Part shown: one piece after another, positions 33,360-41,367 of the stretch
Layout of the letters: each line of letters begins with the position of its first letter
Numbering within the stretch: the first letter of the stretch is position 1
Origin: Lewinellaceae bacterium
Lineage (GTDB): Bacteria > Bacteroidota > Bacteroidia > Chitinophagales > Saprospiraceae
Direction of reading: 5' to 3'
DNA length: 49,091 nt
Assembly: GCA_020636355.1 (NCBI GenBank)
Contig: JACJYB010000021.1
Coordinates: 1-49,091 of the forward strand
The notes under the pieces: generated by a model
Told to the model about the DNA's origin: nothing
What the model saw: the letters and a program-made list of their open reading frames with translations, nothing else
The model's database searches: none
Translations under genes and position numbers: made by a program

Positions 33360-34232
33360 TCAGGCCGCCTGACGTAAGATATCATCCGCTAAGTGCGTGA
33401 TCCATAACGAAGGTTCGTAGGTGTCATCAAACTGAACCCATCCCGGCAATGTTGCAGCCTGACTCGAATACCAATACTGGTCCTCCTGCTGATGACTCTG
33501 CAGCCATTGCAGGGCTTTCCGGCATCCCGGGTGTTTTAGCCGGCTCTGATCCCTCATCAATCGCAACATCTCCAGCCAGCTGGCTTGTGGATAAAAAGGA
33601 AATACCAGGTGCTGCAGGTCCAGATCCGACCGATGATCCAGAAACAGATCGTTGAAAAGCAGGTAATCCAATCCTTCGTCCAATTTTTCCTGCATGCGGA
33701 AAGTCCATTTTTCCGGGTATCGATCCTGGTAGATGGAGAGGGCAATCAGCGACTTGGTAATGCTGTGGATGCAAGTGACTTTTTGCTGGTGACCCATTTT
33801 GCCGGGGTTAAATTCTGACCCCTGACATCGCATCGGCTGAGTGTTCAATATCGCATTGATGCCTACCCGTAACAGGTCATGGTCAGGCAACCCCAACCGG
33901 ATCAGCAGAGTGGTCTGGATTGCATTATATACGGCGTCAATGTCTGCGGAGTCCTGCATGAGTGCAAAGCCCTGGGGCGTCCAGTTTTGCTCCAGCATAA
34001 TCATGACCAGGCGACGGACATGCGGGTCCGCGAAGGAATGATTGATTTCAGCGAATTGGCTGAGGCGAAGGATTAAATTTTTAGTAGAGTAGGGGAAAGG
34101 TCGCAGCAGCTTTTGATAGAGTGGTGATTGTTGAAGGGCAGGGATGTACGATTTTGAAGGTAATCTTAATGACCTATCCGGCATAAATTGTACATCATAG
34201 ATGGGATCAAAACGATTCATTGCGGTCCTCAT
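33360..34232 (-). CDS. Uncharacterised soluble helical protein
   Basis: 290 residues, family not recognised. No signal peptide or membrane helix. It is rich in Leu, Trp, Tyr and His, with helix-pair-like repeats such as LDYLLFNDLFLDHRSDLDLQ, FPFYPQASWLEMLRLM and HPGCRKALQWLQSHQQEDQYWYSS (shortened: the last covers about residues 236-259). That pattern recalls the alpha/alpha-toroid fold of prenyltransferases and terpene cyclases, but the DxDD or zinc-binding sets of active enzymes are not evident. This is inference from appearance. Start ATG 34232, with an alternative ATG at 34220. The 176 bp region upstream holds a TACCTTTT box on the minus strand but no gene. Confidence 0.75.
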   Translation of the reverse strand: MRTAMNRFDPIYDVQFMPDRSLRLPSKSYIPALQQSPLYQKLLRPFPYSTKNLILRLSQFAEINHSFADPHVRRLVMIMLEQNWTPQGFALMQDSADIDAVYNAIQTTLLIRLGLPDHDLLRVGINAILNTQPMRCQGSEFNPGKMGHQQKVTCIHSITKSLIALSIYQDRYPEKWTFRMQEKLDEGLDYLLFNDLFLDHRSDLDLQHLVFPFYPQASWLEMLRLMRDQSRLKHPGCRKALQWLQSHQQEDQYWYSSQAATLPGWVQFDDTYEPSLWITHLADDILRQAA

Positions 34233-34408
34233 GTGTTTGTTTTTGGGTTAAACAATAATGAAGCATCCTGGTCCGCTGTACGCTGATTCGTGCGAACAGT
34301 TAAAAAAAGGTAAAGACTTGATTCATGTAAAATGTGCGACCTACGAATGATTAACGCCGGAGCGCATCCGAAAATTGTGTTTTGGGGGCAGCATATTTCG
34401 AGCGATGG

Positions 34409-35293
34409 CTATTCCGTAGTCACTTTTTTGGGACGTCGTTGAACAAGATATACACCGGCGAGGATGCAGCCAATTGCCAGAAAATGTTGGATTTGGATCG
34501 CTTCTCCGTCCAGAGATCCCCAGAGTACAGCGACGATTGGCATGAAATAGCTGACCATGGACGCAAAAATAGCTGTTGTGATCTGCACCAGATAATAATA
34601 CAGCACCGTTGCCATGGCGGTCCCGGCTAAAACCAGAATCAAGACATACTTCATTGCCTGGTGGGCGTTTTCGTCATGCAGGATATGATCCATGTTAGCC
34701 GGTAGTAACAAAAAGACCAGACTTGGGATTGCTGTAAGTAAAAAAGTGACTGCAGTGATGTCCACGGCATGCATTTCTCCCAACCTTGCCTTGACGGTAT
34801 TGGCGCTGGTCCCATAACAGGCAGTAGCGATGACCATAAGCATGCTGAAACCGATAGAATTACCGGTGCTGGACTGGTTTTGTAAAAAAATCAGTCCGAA
34901 GGCACCTGCCAGGCCAAGGAGGATACCACCCAGTTGCCTGCTGCTGAACCGCAGGTTAAAGATAAGAATCCCGATGATCATGGTGAAGATGGGCGTTAAC
35001 GCGTTGATGATCCCGGCCACGGATGAAGAAACCTGGGTCTCTCCCCAGCCATACAATGTAAAGGGAATCAGACTGCCGACAAATCCCACAACCAGCAGGT
35101 ATGGCCAACGGTTCCACTGAATTTTACGCCAACGGTAGATGGTCCAAGGTAAAAAAAGGATGCCCGTCAGGCTAAGGCGTATCGCTACCATCTGGTAGGG
35201 ATTAAAGCCGGTCAGACTCTTCTTGATCAGAATAAATGAACTACCCCAGGTAAGACTTAACACGACCAAGACCAATACGGAGCGCCAATTCAT
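34409..35293 (-). CDS. EamA-family (drug/metabolite superfamily) transporter
   Basis: 294 residues with ten hydrophobic helices in two repeated EamA halves. Typical features: LTWGSSFILIKKSLTGFNPY in helix 1-2, RLSLTGILFLPW, GIINALTPIFTMIIGILIF in the first half, and the mirrored MVSYFMPIVAVLWGSL and AIGCILAGVYLVQ in the second half. Members export amino acids or metabolites; the substrate cannot be predicted. It appears monocistronic, with 117 bp to the flotillin gene stop upstream. Confidence 0.93.
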   Translation of the reverse strand: MNWRSVLVLVVLSLTWGSSFILIKKSLTGFNPYQMVAIRLSLTGILFLPWTIYRWRKIQWNRWPYLLVVGFVGSLIPFTLYGWGETQVSSSVAGIINALTPIFTMIIGILIFNLRFSSRQLGGILLGLAGAFGLIFLQNQSSTGNSIGFSMLMVIATACYGTSANTVKARLGEMHAVDITAVTFLLTAIPSLVFLLLPANMDHILHDENAHQAMKYVLILVLAGTAMATVLYYYLVQITTAIFASMVSYFMPIVAVLWGSLDGEAIQIQHFLAIGCILAGVYLVQRRPKKVTTE

Positions 35294-35410
35294 TGTTTAT
35301 ACAGTCCGGATAAGCTGGCGAAGGTACGATTAATGTCAAAACCTGCCGGAGTCAATTGGGGCATGGCTGGACAACCAAGACTTCAAATCAGGCTTGGGAT
35401 CATCTCCTGG

Positions 35411-36862
35411 TCACTTCTTTGCCGGTTTGTCCGGTTCGGTTTCAGCGCGCTCATTCAACATGGCAGGATCTTTATCTCCTTTTTGTCCATTTTCCTGGCT
35501 TTGAACTTTTCCAAGATAGGAAGGCAAGTCCATGCCGGCCATGTTGAACAGGTCATTCAGTGGTGGAATGGATTTGTAAAGGCTGGAGACAAACTTGGAC
35601 GTTGATGTGTTGTCGCCTCCCTGTCCATTTTCCCATACAGTAACCTTATCGATCTTCATGTTTTTGATCGCATCAACCTGCGTGCGAACCAATTCGGGTA
35701 ATTTATCGGCAATCATCATCAGGACGGCGTCTCGGTTGTTACCTCCTGCGGCGTCTACAATTCTTTGGAAACCTTCAGCTTGTTTGGTGAGCACTTCGTA
35801 AAGACCTTTAGCCTGTGCTTCTTGCCTTAGAAAGATGGCATCTGCATCACCTTTCGCCACAGCGATGGTTTGCTCTGCTTTGGCTTGGGCCTCAATCACC
35901 AGTTTTTCTTTGGCTATCTCTGCCTGAACGATTTCGTCGGCTTTTCTTGTTGCCATTTCCCGTTCTGCACGAGCTATTTCCGCTTCTTTCTCAGCAACAT
36001 ATGCTTCTTCAAGCGCTTTTGCAGCCTGGATTTTCTCTGAGGCAGTAGCCAGACGTAGTGATTCAGCTTCTTTCTGACGTCTTTCGGCGTTGGATTGGGC
36101 AATTTTGATTTTCGCATCATTTTCCCCGTCGATGGATTTGGCGGAGGCGCTTGCCTCTCCAATTTTAGCATCAGCTTCGGCGGAAGAAACCTGGATCCGT
36201 TCGTCTTTAAATGCCAGCGCCTCACCAATTGAACCGTCCCGGTTCTTTTGGGCTACGCTTTGTTTGGCGTCGTTGATGGCTTTGGCGGCCGCTTCTTTAC
36301 CCAAAGCTTCAATGTAACCGGATTCATCCTGAATGTCGGTAACGTTTACGTTGATCAGGGTCAGGCCGATCTTGCGTAATTCGGCGCCCACGTTTTGCGA
36401 TACGTTGGACAAAAATTTATCCCGGTCCGAGTTGATTTCTTCAATATCCATCGTGGCTACCACCAGACGGAGCTGTCCGAAGATGATATCCTTCGCGATA
36501 TCCCGGATGGATTCCGTGGTTTTCCCAAGCAAACGTTCCGCGGCATTCAACATGGTTCCTTCTTCGTTGGATATGGCTACCGTGAAGCGGGAGGGTACGT
36601 TTACCCGGATATTCTGCTTGCTCAGAGCACCTTTCAGATCTACATCAATGGAAATAGGGCTAAGATCCAGGTATTCATAACCCTGTATAATGGGCCAGAC
36701 AAATGCGGCCCCGCCGGCCAGACATTTGGCCGAGCCCTTCCCGGTTTTTCCATAGATCACCAGGATCTTGTCAGAAGGACACCTTTTATAGCGGGCAACA
36801 ACAAATACAAGAATACTAAGCAGAAAGAGTATTCCGATGAAAGAGGTTATTAATTCGACCAT
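35411..36862 (-). CDS. Flotillin-like SPFH-domain protein
   Basis: 483 residues. A short N-terminal membrane segment (about 6-23) is followed by an SPFH/band-7 domain (about 28-215; IIFGQLRLVVATMDIEEINS). A long Ala/Glu/Lys-rich coiled-coil flotillin region (about 220-390) carries repeated EA pairs, and the tail is flexible (about 430-483). Order and length match FloT/YuaG-type flotillins, which assemble lipid microdomains in the inner membrane and affect secretion and protein turnover. It lies 30 bp after the NfeD-like gene, the same pairing as yuaF-yuaG in Bacillus. Start ATG 36862. Confidence 0.92.
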   Translation of the reverse strand: MVELITSFIGILFLLSILVFVVARYKRCPSDKILVIYGKTGKGSAKCLAGGAAFVWPIIQGYEYLDLSPISIDVDLKGALSKQNIRVNVPSRFTVAISNEEGTMLNAAERLLGKTTESIRDIAKDIIFGQLRLVVATMDIEEINSDRDKFLSNVSQNVGAELRKIGLTLINVNVTDIQDESGYIEALGKEAAAKAINDAKQSVAQKNRDGSIGEALAFKDERIQVSSAEADAKIGEASASAKSIDGENDAKIKIAQSNAERRQKEAESLRLATASEKIQAAKALEEAYVAEKEAEIARAEREMATRKADEIVQAEIAKEKLVIEAQAKAEQTIAVAKGDADAIFLRQEAQAKGLYEVLTKQAEGFQRIVDAAGGNNRDAVLMMIADKLPELVRTQVDAIKNMKIDKVTVWENGQGGDNTSTSKFVSSLYKSIPPLNDLFNMAGMDLPSYLGKVQSQENGQKGDKDPAMLNERAETEPDKPAKK

Positions 36863-36892
36863 GGTAGGACTGGTTTAATTCGTGAACAAAGG

Positions 36893-37492
36893 TCAGAGTG
36901 GCTCGTCCTGCATAACCAGGACGGATTGTTTATTAAGCAGACTTACAATGCGAACTTTAGTGCCTGTAGGCAGACGCTGGCCTTCTGTCCAGGCTTCTAT
37001 CTCGCGGAGTGAGCCATTTATGTTTACATGTATTTTTCCGGGCCCGTGTTTTTCTTCCGGTATGGAAAAATAAACTTCGCCACTGCTTCCAATGGCGGAT
37101 TCGATGTGCAAGGTGCCTTCTTCTTCCAGTTTGTGCAATAGATACATAATGTAGGCTACGGTCGACATGGCCGCAATCCCGGCGATAAGGGCTAACAATA
37201 AGGCCACCATGGCATTCTGACCATTGTCAAAAACTAAAATGCCGATCCAGCCGAAGAAGGTAAAAAATGCCAGAATGCTCCGTATGGAGAATAAATTGAA
37301 TTCGTGTTCCAGAGCCAGATCATTTTCCAGACTATCATGATCCAACTCAAGGGCACCATCGGTACCGAGGCCGGCCAGACTTAAAACGAACTGGATAAGG
37401 AACAAAGTGGTCGCAATGACAGCCACACCCCAGAAAACATGTTCTATCACAGTTAGTCCGTTCCACCATTCCGCTAGAGTGATCAAAGTCAT
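36893..37492 (-). CDS. NfeD/YuaF-like membrane protein, flotillin partner
   Basis: 199 residues with three to four hydrophobic helices (about 18-39, 68-85 and 90-116) and a soluble C-terminal OB-fold-like domain (about 128-199; IGSSGEVYFSIPE, GTKVRIVSL, VLVMQ). This is the short NfeD form without a protease domain, which accompanies flotillins and modulates their microdomains. It is first in the operon with the flotillin gene. Upstream, the minus strand has a good promoter match. Confidence 0.87.
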   Translation of the reverse strand: MTLITLAEWWNGLTVIEHVFWGVAVIATTLFLIQFVLSLAGLGTDGALELDHDSLENDLALEHEFNLFSIRSILAFFTFFGWIGILVFDNGQNAMVALLLALIAGIAAMSTVAYIMYLLHKLEEEGTLHIESAIGSSGEVYFSIPEEKHGPGKIHVNINGSLREIEAWTEGQRLPTGTKVRIVSLLNKQSVLVMQDEPL

Positions 37493-37517
37493 GCAATGCC
37501 TATTTCGTGGTATGATT

Positions 37518-37550
37518 TAAAAATAGTCCCATTGACCACAGTATAGCAAA
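37518..37550 (-). promoter_or_regulatory. Promoter of the NfeD-flotillin operon
   Basis: On the minus strand, TTTG (37550-37547), a 21 bp spacer and TATTTTTA (37525-37518) fit the Bacteroidota -33/-7 pattern. The start point is predicted near 37511, giving a leader of about 20 nt to ATG 37492. Confidence 0.5.
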
Positions 37551-37811
37551 TTGTTCGACGAATCAGGTCATATATTCGATGGTTACTTCGGGATGAATTG
37601 TGCATCCTGGATAAATCCAATGTCGAATGCGATGAATCGCTACCTATACGATTGGGATTTTACCTGAAACAGGATTGATGATCAGGCGATTTCGTCCGTA
37701 ATAAGTAAATCCTATGGCTACAATAAAAGGCTACCAGAGGATCGGCTTGGAATTTTACGTACCACCCGGCATAAAGGAGCATTGCCCTTAGCAGGTCAAT
37801 CGACAAATTGA

Positions 37812-37819
37812 TATATTTG
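37812..37819 (+). promoter_or_regulatory. -7 promoter element for prs
   Basis: TATATTTG is a perfect TAnnTTTG match, about 55 bp before the chosen prs start. The -33 part is not obvious. The resulting leader would contain the palindrome at 37842-37856. Confidence 0.5.
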
Positions 37820-37841
37820 CGGCGTAAAACGCTTAACAAGA

Positions 37842-37856
37842 CATGCCCGGGGCATG
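37842..37856. repeat. 15 bp palindrome in the prs leader
   Basis: CATGCCC, G, GGGCATG: 7 bp arms around one base. In RNA this could only be a 6 bp hairpin with a 3 nt loop; in DNA it looks like an operator. It contains the upstream in-frame ATG at 37854. Confidence 0.4.
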
Positions 37857-37874
37857 CATCCCAAAGCAGTTAAT

Positions 37875-38807
37875 ATGGTTGATGTAAAGATCTTCGGCGG
37901 CACAAATAGCCGATCCCTTTCTGAAAAAATAGCTGACTATTACGGATATTCCCTGGGAAGTTCGACAGTCCACCGGTTCAGTGACGGAGAGATTCAGACG
38001 GAAATCAATGAGTCGGTACGCGGAGCATATGTTTTTTTTATCCAGTCCACGTTTGCACCGCCGGAAAATCTTCTCGAGCTGTTAATGATGATCGATACGG
38101 CAAAAAGAGCATCTGCCGGATACATCTGCGTAGTCATCCCTTACTTTGGTTATGCCCGGCAGGATCGCAAGGATAAACCGCGTGTACCGATTTCTGCAAA
38201 GTTGATCGCTAACCTGATTCAGGCGGCAGGAGCGAACCGGATGATGACGATGGATTTTCATGCCGATCAGATCCAGGGCTTTTTTGACATTCCTGTCGAT
38301 CACCTGAAAAGTGAGGCAATTTACATCCCTTACCTGGAGTCTCAGAAATTGGACAATATCATTTTTGCTTCTCCGGATGTTGGCGGTGTAAAGCGCGCCC
38401 GGACGTATTCCAAATATTTCAAACGGGACCTGGTCATCTGCGACAAATACCGCAAAAAAGCCAACGAAGTGGATCGGATCACCGTCATCGGTGAAGTAGA
38501 TGGGGCAGATGTCATTCTCGTTGACGATATCGTTGATACGGCAGGTACCTTATGCAAGGCTGCCGATGCACTGATTGAAAAAGGTGCAAAAAGTGTTCGG
38601 GCTATTTGTACCCACCCGGTCTTATCGGGTAAGGCATTTGAAAATATCACGAATTCCAAGATTTCCGAACTGATCGTGACAGACACCATTCCACTGCGGC
38701 AAAAGCATGACAAAATTAAGGTGCTCACCACGGCTAAATTGTTCGCCCGTGCCATCCGAAATACCCACGAACACCGGTCCATATCCGCCCTATTTGTAGA
38801 CGGTTGA
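37875..38807 (+). CDS. prs: Ribose-phosphate pyrophosphokinase (PRPP synthetase)
   Basis: 310 residues from ATG 37875 (MVDVKIFGGTNSRSL). An in-frame ATG at 37854 would add seven residues but sits in a palindrome. Makes PRPP from ribose 5-phosphate and ATP for nucleotide, His and Trp synthesis. Landmarks: HRFSDGEIQTEINESVRG, YFGYARQDRKDKPR (ATP-binding flexible part), DFHADQIQGFFDIPVDHL, and the PRPP loop ILVDDIVDTAGTL. Length is standard. rplY follows 136 bp later with its own promoter. Confidence 0.97.
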   Translation: MVDVKIFGGTNSRSLSEKIADYYGYSLGSSTVHRFSDGEIQTEINESVRGAYVFFIQSTFAPPENLLELLMMIDTAKRASAGYICVVIPYFGYARQDRKDKPRVPISAKLIANLIQAAGANRMMTMDFHADQIQGFFDIPVDHLKSEAIYIPYLESQKLDNIIFASPDVGGVKRARTYSKYFKRDLVICDKYRKKANEVDRITVIGEVDGADVILVDDIVDTAGTLCKAADALIEKGAKSVRAICTHPVLSGKAFENITNSKISELIVTDTIPLRQKHDKIKVLTTAKLFARAIRNTHEHRSISALFVDG

Positions 38808-38879
38808 TCCTGATTCGGCCTGCTTATTTTAGAGGACGCAGATCCATAACCCGGACGGTGTGGCATTTTTAGAATTTCC

Positions 38880-38909
38880 TTTCACTTATGAGAATTTGTA
38901 TTATCTTTG
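38880..38909 (+). promoter_or_regulatory. Promoter of rplY
   Basis: TTTC at 38880-38883, an 18 bp spacer and TATCTTTG at 38902-38909, a perfect -7 box. The leader to ATG 38944 would be about 30 nt. Confidence 0.6.
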
Positions 38910-38943
38910 CAGTCCTGTTTGACAAGGTGTTAAAATATTAATC

Positions 38944-39519
38944 ATGGAAATTGTTACCTTAAAAGGGAATGTACGTCAGGAAATGGGTACCAAATGGGCC
39001 AAGCAAGTGCGTAATGAAGGCCTGATCCCATGCGTGCTCTATGGTGGAGATACCAATCTGTGCTTTACGGTTGACCCGCACGACGTAAAGAAACTTGTTT
39101 ATACTTCTCAATTCAAATTGGCCGAAGTTACTGTTGACGGATCGACCCACAGATGCATCCTGAAAGATTTGCAGCTGGATCGTCTGACCGATGAGGTTAT
39201 TCATATCGACTTCTTGAAACTGACGCCAGGTCATAAAATAAAAATCAATGTACCGCTGGCTACCAAAGGTGCATCTCCCGGTGTAAAACTCGGGGGAAAG
39301 CTGGTTACCAAGATGCGGACAATTTCCGTGAAGGTATCACCGGAAAACCTGATTTCTGAGGTTACGGTTGATGTTTCAGGCCTGGATCTCGGACAAACCG
39401 TACGGGTTCGTGATATCGAAAAAGTAGACGGGGTGGAGATCATGAATGCTCCTTCGATTCCTGTAGCTACGGTAACTATCCCACGTGCATTGCGTTCGGC
39501 AACATCGAAGCAAGATTAA
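38944..39519 (+). CDS. rplY: 50S ribosomal protein L25 (CTC form)
   Basis: 191 residues. The N-terminal L25 domain binds 5S rRNA (residues 1-90; LKGNVRQEMGTKWAKQVRN, then IPCVLYGGD, and the VIHIDFLKL end). The C-terminal TL5/CTC beta domain (about 95-185) has INVPLATKGASPGVKLGGKL and VEIMNAPSIPVATV. This is the long form common in Bacteroidota. It has its own promoter and a strong double-hairpin terminator region. Confidence 0.96.
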   Translation: MEIVTLKGNVRQEMGTKWAKQVRNEGLIPCVLYGGDTNLCFTVDPHDVKKLVYTSQFKLAEVTVDGSTHRCILKDLQLDRLTDEVIHIDFLKLTPGHKIKINVPLATKGASPGVKLGGKLVTKMRTISVKVSPENLISEVTVDVSGLDLGQTVRVRDIEKVDGVEIMNAPSIPVATVTIPRALRSATSKQD

Positions 39520-39534
39520 TCCTGAAGGCGGAGC

Positions 39535-39554
39535 GTAACGAATTCTTTCGTTAC
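39535..39554 (+). repeat. Stem-loop ahead of the rplY terminator
   Basis: GTAACGAA, TTCT, TTCGTTAC: a perfect 8 bp stem with a 4 nt loop, 15 bp after the rplY stop. It may protect the 3' end or work with the terminator that follows. Confidence 0.5.
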
Positions 39555-39562
39555 CGATTCAT

Positions 39563-39600
39563 AAAAAGAGACGTACCATCAAATACGTCTCTTTTTTTTT
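39563..39600 (+). terminator. Strong intrinsic terminator of rplY
   Basis: AAAAAGAGACGTA pairs with TACGTCTCTTTTT in a perfect 13 bp stem around CCATCAAA, ending in a run of nine T. The A-run on the left would also make it work for minus-strand transcription, but no minus gene is adjacent. Confidence 0.93.
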
Positions 39601-39698
39601 AACTACCGGCCGAGTGTGTAGAATTCAACCTTTTCTCCAACCCCTAAAATTTGCCCGGAATGCCGGAATCGGACCATTTTTGGAGCAAATAATAACCA

Positions 39699-40169
39699 AT
39701 GAAATTTAATCTGTTGTTGATGACCCTAATGCTTCCGCTGGCCATTGTGGTGAGCGGTCAAACTTCCGGTTCCCAGGAAAAAACCAATATTGCCCAGACT
39801 TATGATCTGGATGACGAATCAGAGGATAAAGAATACCTGATTCATGTCCATCCTGGTGCTACACGGTTAATGATCCGGATTCAGGCTGAGCTGATTGGCG
39901 GATCCCTGGAGGCCGTGATTTTCCATCCGGAAGGCAGTAAGGACGGACAATTGAATTTAACTGCCGATGGCTCAGGAGGAAAGTCGAAATCGAGTTCCCG
40001 GAGCATTAACGATAAAGATTACGAGGTCAAATCAAAAGTTAAGGTCAAAGGGCAAGCGAAAGGTAACTTCGAAAAACAGTTCACCAATCCGGAGGCGGGA
40101 ACCTGGAAGATCAAAATCAAATTAAACCATGCGGATGGCCATCTGCAAATGATTTCCAATCAAAATTGA
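39699..40169 (+). CDS. Small secreted hypothetical protein with a PPC-like beta-sandwich
   Basis: 156 residues. A signal peptide covers about residues 4-20 (VVSGQ). The mature part has a acidic start (YDLDDESEDKEYLIHV), a serine/lysine-rich middle (about 95-125, SKSKVKVKGQ-type) and an ending GTWKIKIKLNHADGHLQM. The YLIHVHPGATRLMIRI and final GTWKIKI stretches resemble pre-peptidase C-terminal (PPC) or P-domain sandwiches; this is pattern inference. No sorting domain is present. It precedes the LuxR-type gene by 110 bp on the same strand. Confidence 0.75.
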   Translation: MKFNLLLMTLMLPLAIVVSGQTSGSQEKTNIAQTYDLDDESEDKEYLIHVHPGATRLMIRIQAELIGGSLEAVIFHPEGSKDGQLNLTADGSGGKSKSSSRSINDKDYEVKSKVKVKGQAKGNFEKQFTNPEAGTWKIKIKLNHADGHLQMISNQN

Positions 40170-40279
40170 TCCATTCCATTTATTTACAGTCCCAACCGGT
40201 CAACCGCTGATTTTACGAGATATCTGGATCCAGGAACCCCAGCCACCGGATACCTATTCGCGAGGAACCATTACCTTCA

Positions 40280-41254
40280 ATGCACGGTGTGAAAAATCAT
40301 AAAGTACTGCTATCGTTTCTGCTTTTCTTTTTGCAGATGTCCGGCTCAAGAGCTGGGACCTGTGTGATTACAGGGGATATCCGGCTTGATTCAACCTGGA
40401 GTCCCATAATATATGTTTGCGAACTAGGCAGCCTTACGCAATGGTATCTGGCCAGTGATCATTTGATCGTGGGAGAAATCCCCCTGGATCAGCATGGACA
40501 CTTTGCAGCTTCCATTAACCTGCATTCACCGGGTACCGAATTCGTGCGCCTTCAATTGGTCAGACCGGACGACCCCGCATCAACGCTATATGTGGGCAAT
40601 AAGCTGGAAAATTATCTGGTCCTACCGGTGCGCAATGCCGATACCATAACAATAAGGTCTGAGGGCTTACCGTGGCAGAACCTGCATGTTGATGCTCGTT
40701 GCTATTTGGATTTTGACGCCATCAAATCTTATTTTGATCTGTTGACGATTCGGGACACCTCCGGGGAGAAGATGCTGAACCATCTGATCAGCTGGTGGGA
40801 AAATGGGCAGGATCCGGCTTTAGGCTGGTATGCTGCCTATCGATTTCTGAATCGATTTCCCGGATATCAGAAAGAGGTCACCCGTTTTTCTGATCGGTTG
40901 CCCAGGCATTTGTATGCTTTCCTGCCGGCCAGAATAGCCTGGTGGCGATATGTATTACTGGCGCTGATCGTGCTGTTTTTATTAGGTAGTGTCTTTTGGC
41001 GGCGGTTCTATAAGCGAGAGGACCCTAATGAAGCGAATAGCCGGAAACTGGATGCATTAACCAACCAGGAGTTGAAGATTCTAAAAGGAATTATGGCAGG
41101 TAAATCCAATAAAGAGCTGGCCTCTGAGTTTTTTATTGAAGTCAGTACCATTAAATCGCACATCAACCGCATCTATCAGAAATTGGAAATCAAATCACGA
41201 AAGGAAGTCAGACAATTCGCCCGCATACTTCCTGAATCCATGCATCCCAGCTGA
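40280..41254 (+). CDS. Membrane-anchored LuxR-type transcriptional regulator
   Basis: 324 residues in three parts: a signal/anchor hydrophobic N-terminus (about 9-24), a periplasmic region of about 190 residues (25-215) with no recognised family, and one membrane helix (about 221-240) followed by a basic stop (RRFYKRED). The cytosolic C-terminus is a LuxR/GerE-type helix-turn-helix (258-318): LTNQELKILKGIMAGKSNKELASEFF (shortened to the LTNQE...NKELA core), VSTIKSHINRIYQKL and KSRKEV. No receiver or PAS domain is present, so the periplasmic part is probably the sensor and the protein a one-component membrane regulator. Targets are unknown; the neighbouring small secreted protein or amidase are candidates. 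Confidence 0.85.
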   Translation: MHGVKNHKVLLSFLLFFLQMSGSRAGTCVITGDIRLDSTWSPIIYVCELGSLTQWYLASDHLIVGEIPLDQHGHFAASINLHSPGTEFVRLQLVRPDDPASTLYVGNKLENYLVLPVRNADTITIRSEGLPWQNLHVDARCYLDFDAIKSYFDLLTIRDTSGEKMLNHLISWWENGQDPALGWYAAYRFLNRFPGYQKEVTRFSDRLPRHLYAFLPARIAWWRYVLLALIVLFLLGSVFWRRFYKREDPNEANSRKLDALTNQELKILKGIMAGKSNKELASEFFIEVSTIKSHINRIYQKLEIKSRKEVRQFARILPESMHPS

Positions 41255-41367
41255 AACCGTTATTGAAATGCCTCTTGGTTAAAAGAAAGGGCAAATCCAG
41301 TCAGATTTCGCCGAATAAAAGCGTTTATACCTTATTTTGAGACCGGAATAATTTATCGGACACCCAA

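Larger units (their letters stand above)
37493..37874. other. 382 bp intergenic region between divergent NfeD-flotillin and prs
   Basis: No gene or tRNA-like structure was seen. It holds promoter candidates for both directions (37518-37550 minus, 37812-37819 plus) and a 15 bp palindrome (37842-37856). The middle 250 bp show no features that I can support. Confidence 0.6.

Noticed and set aside
40272..40279. TACCTTCA as a -7 element for the LuxR-type gene
   Set aside because: It abuts ATG 40280, so transcription would start inside the gene.
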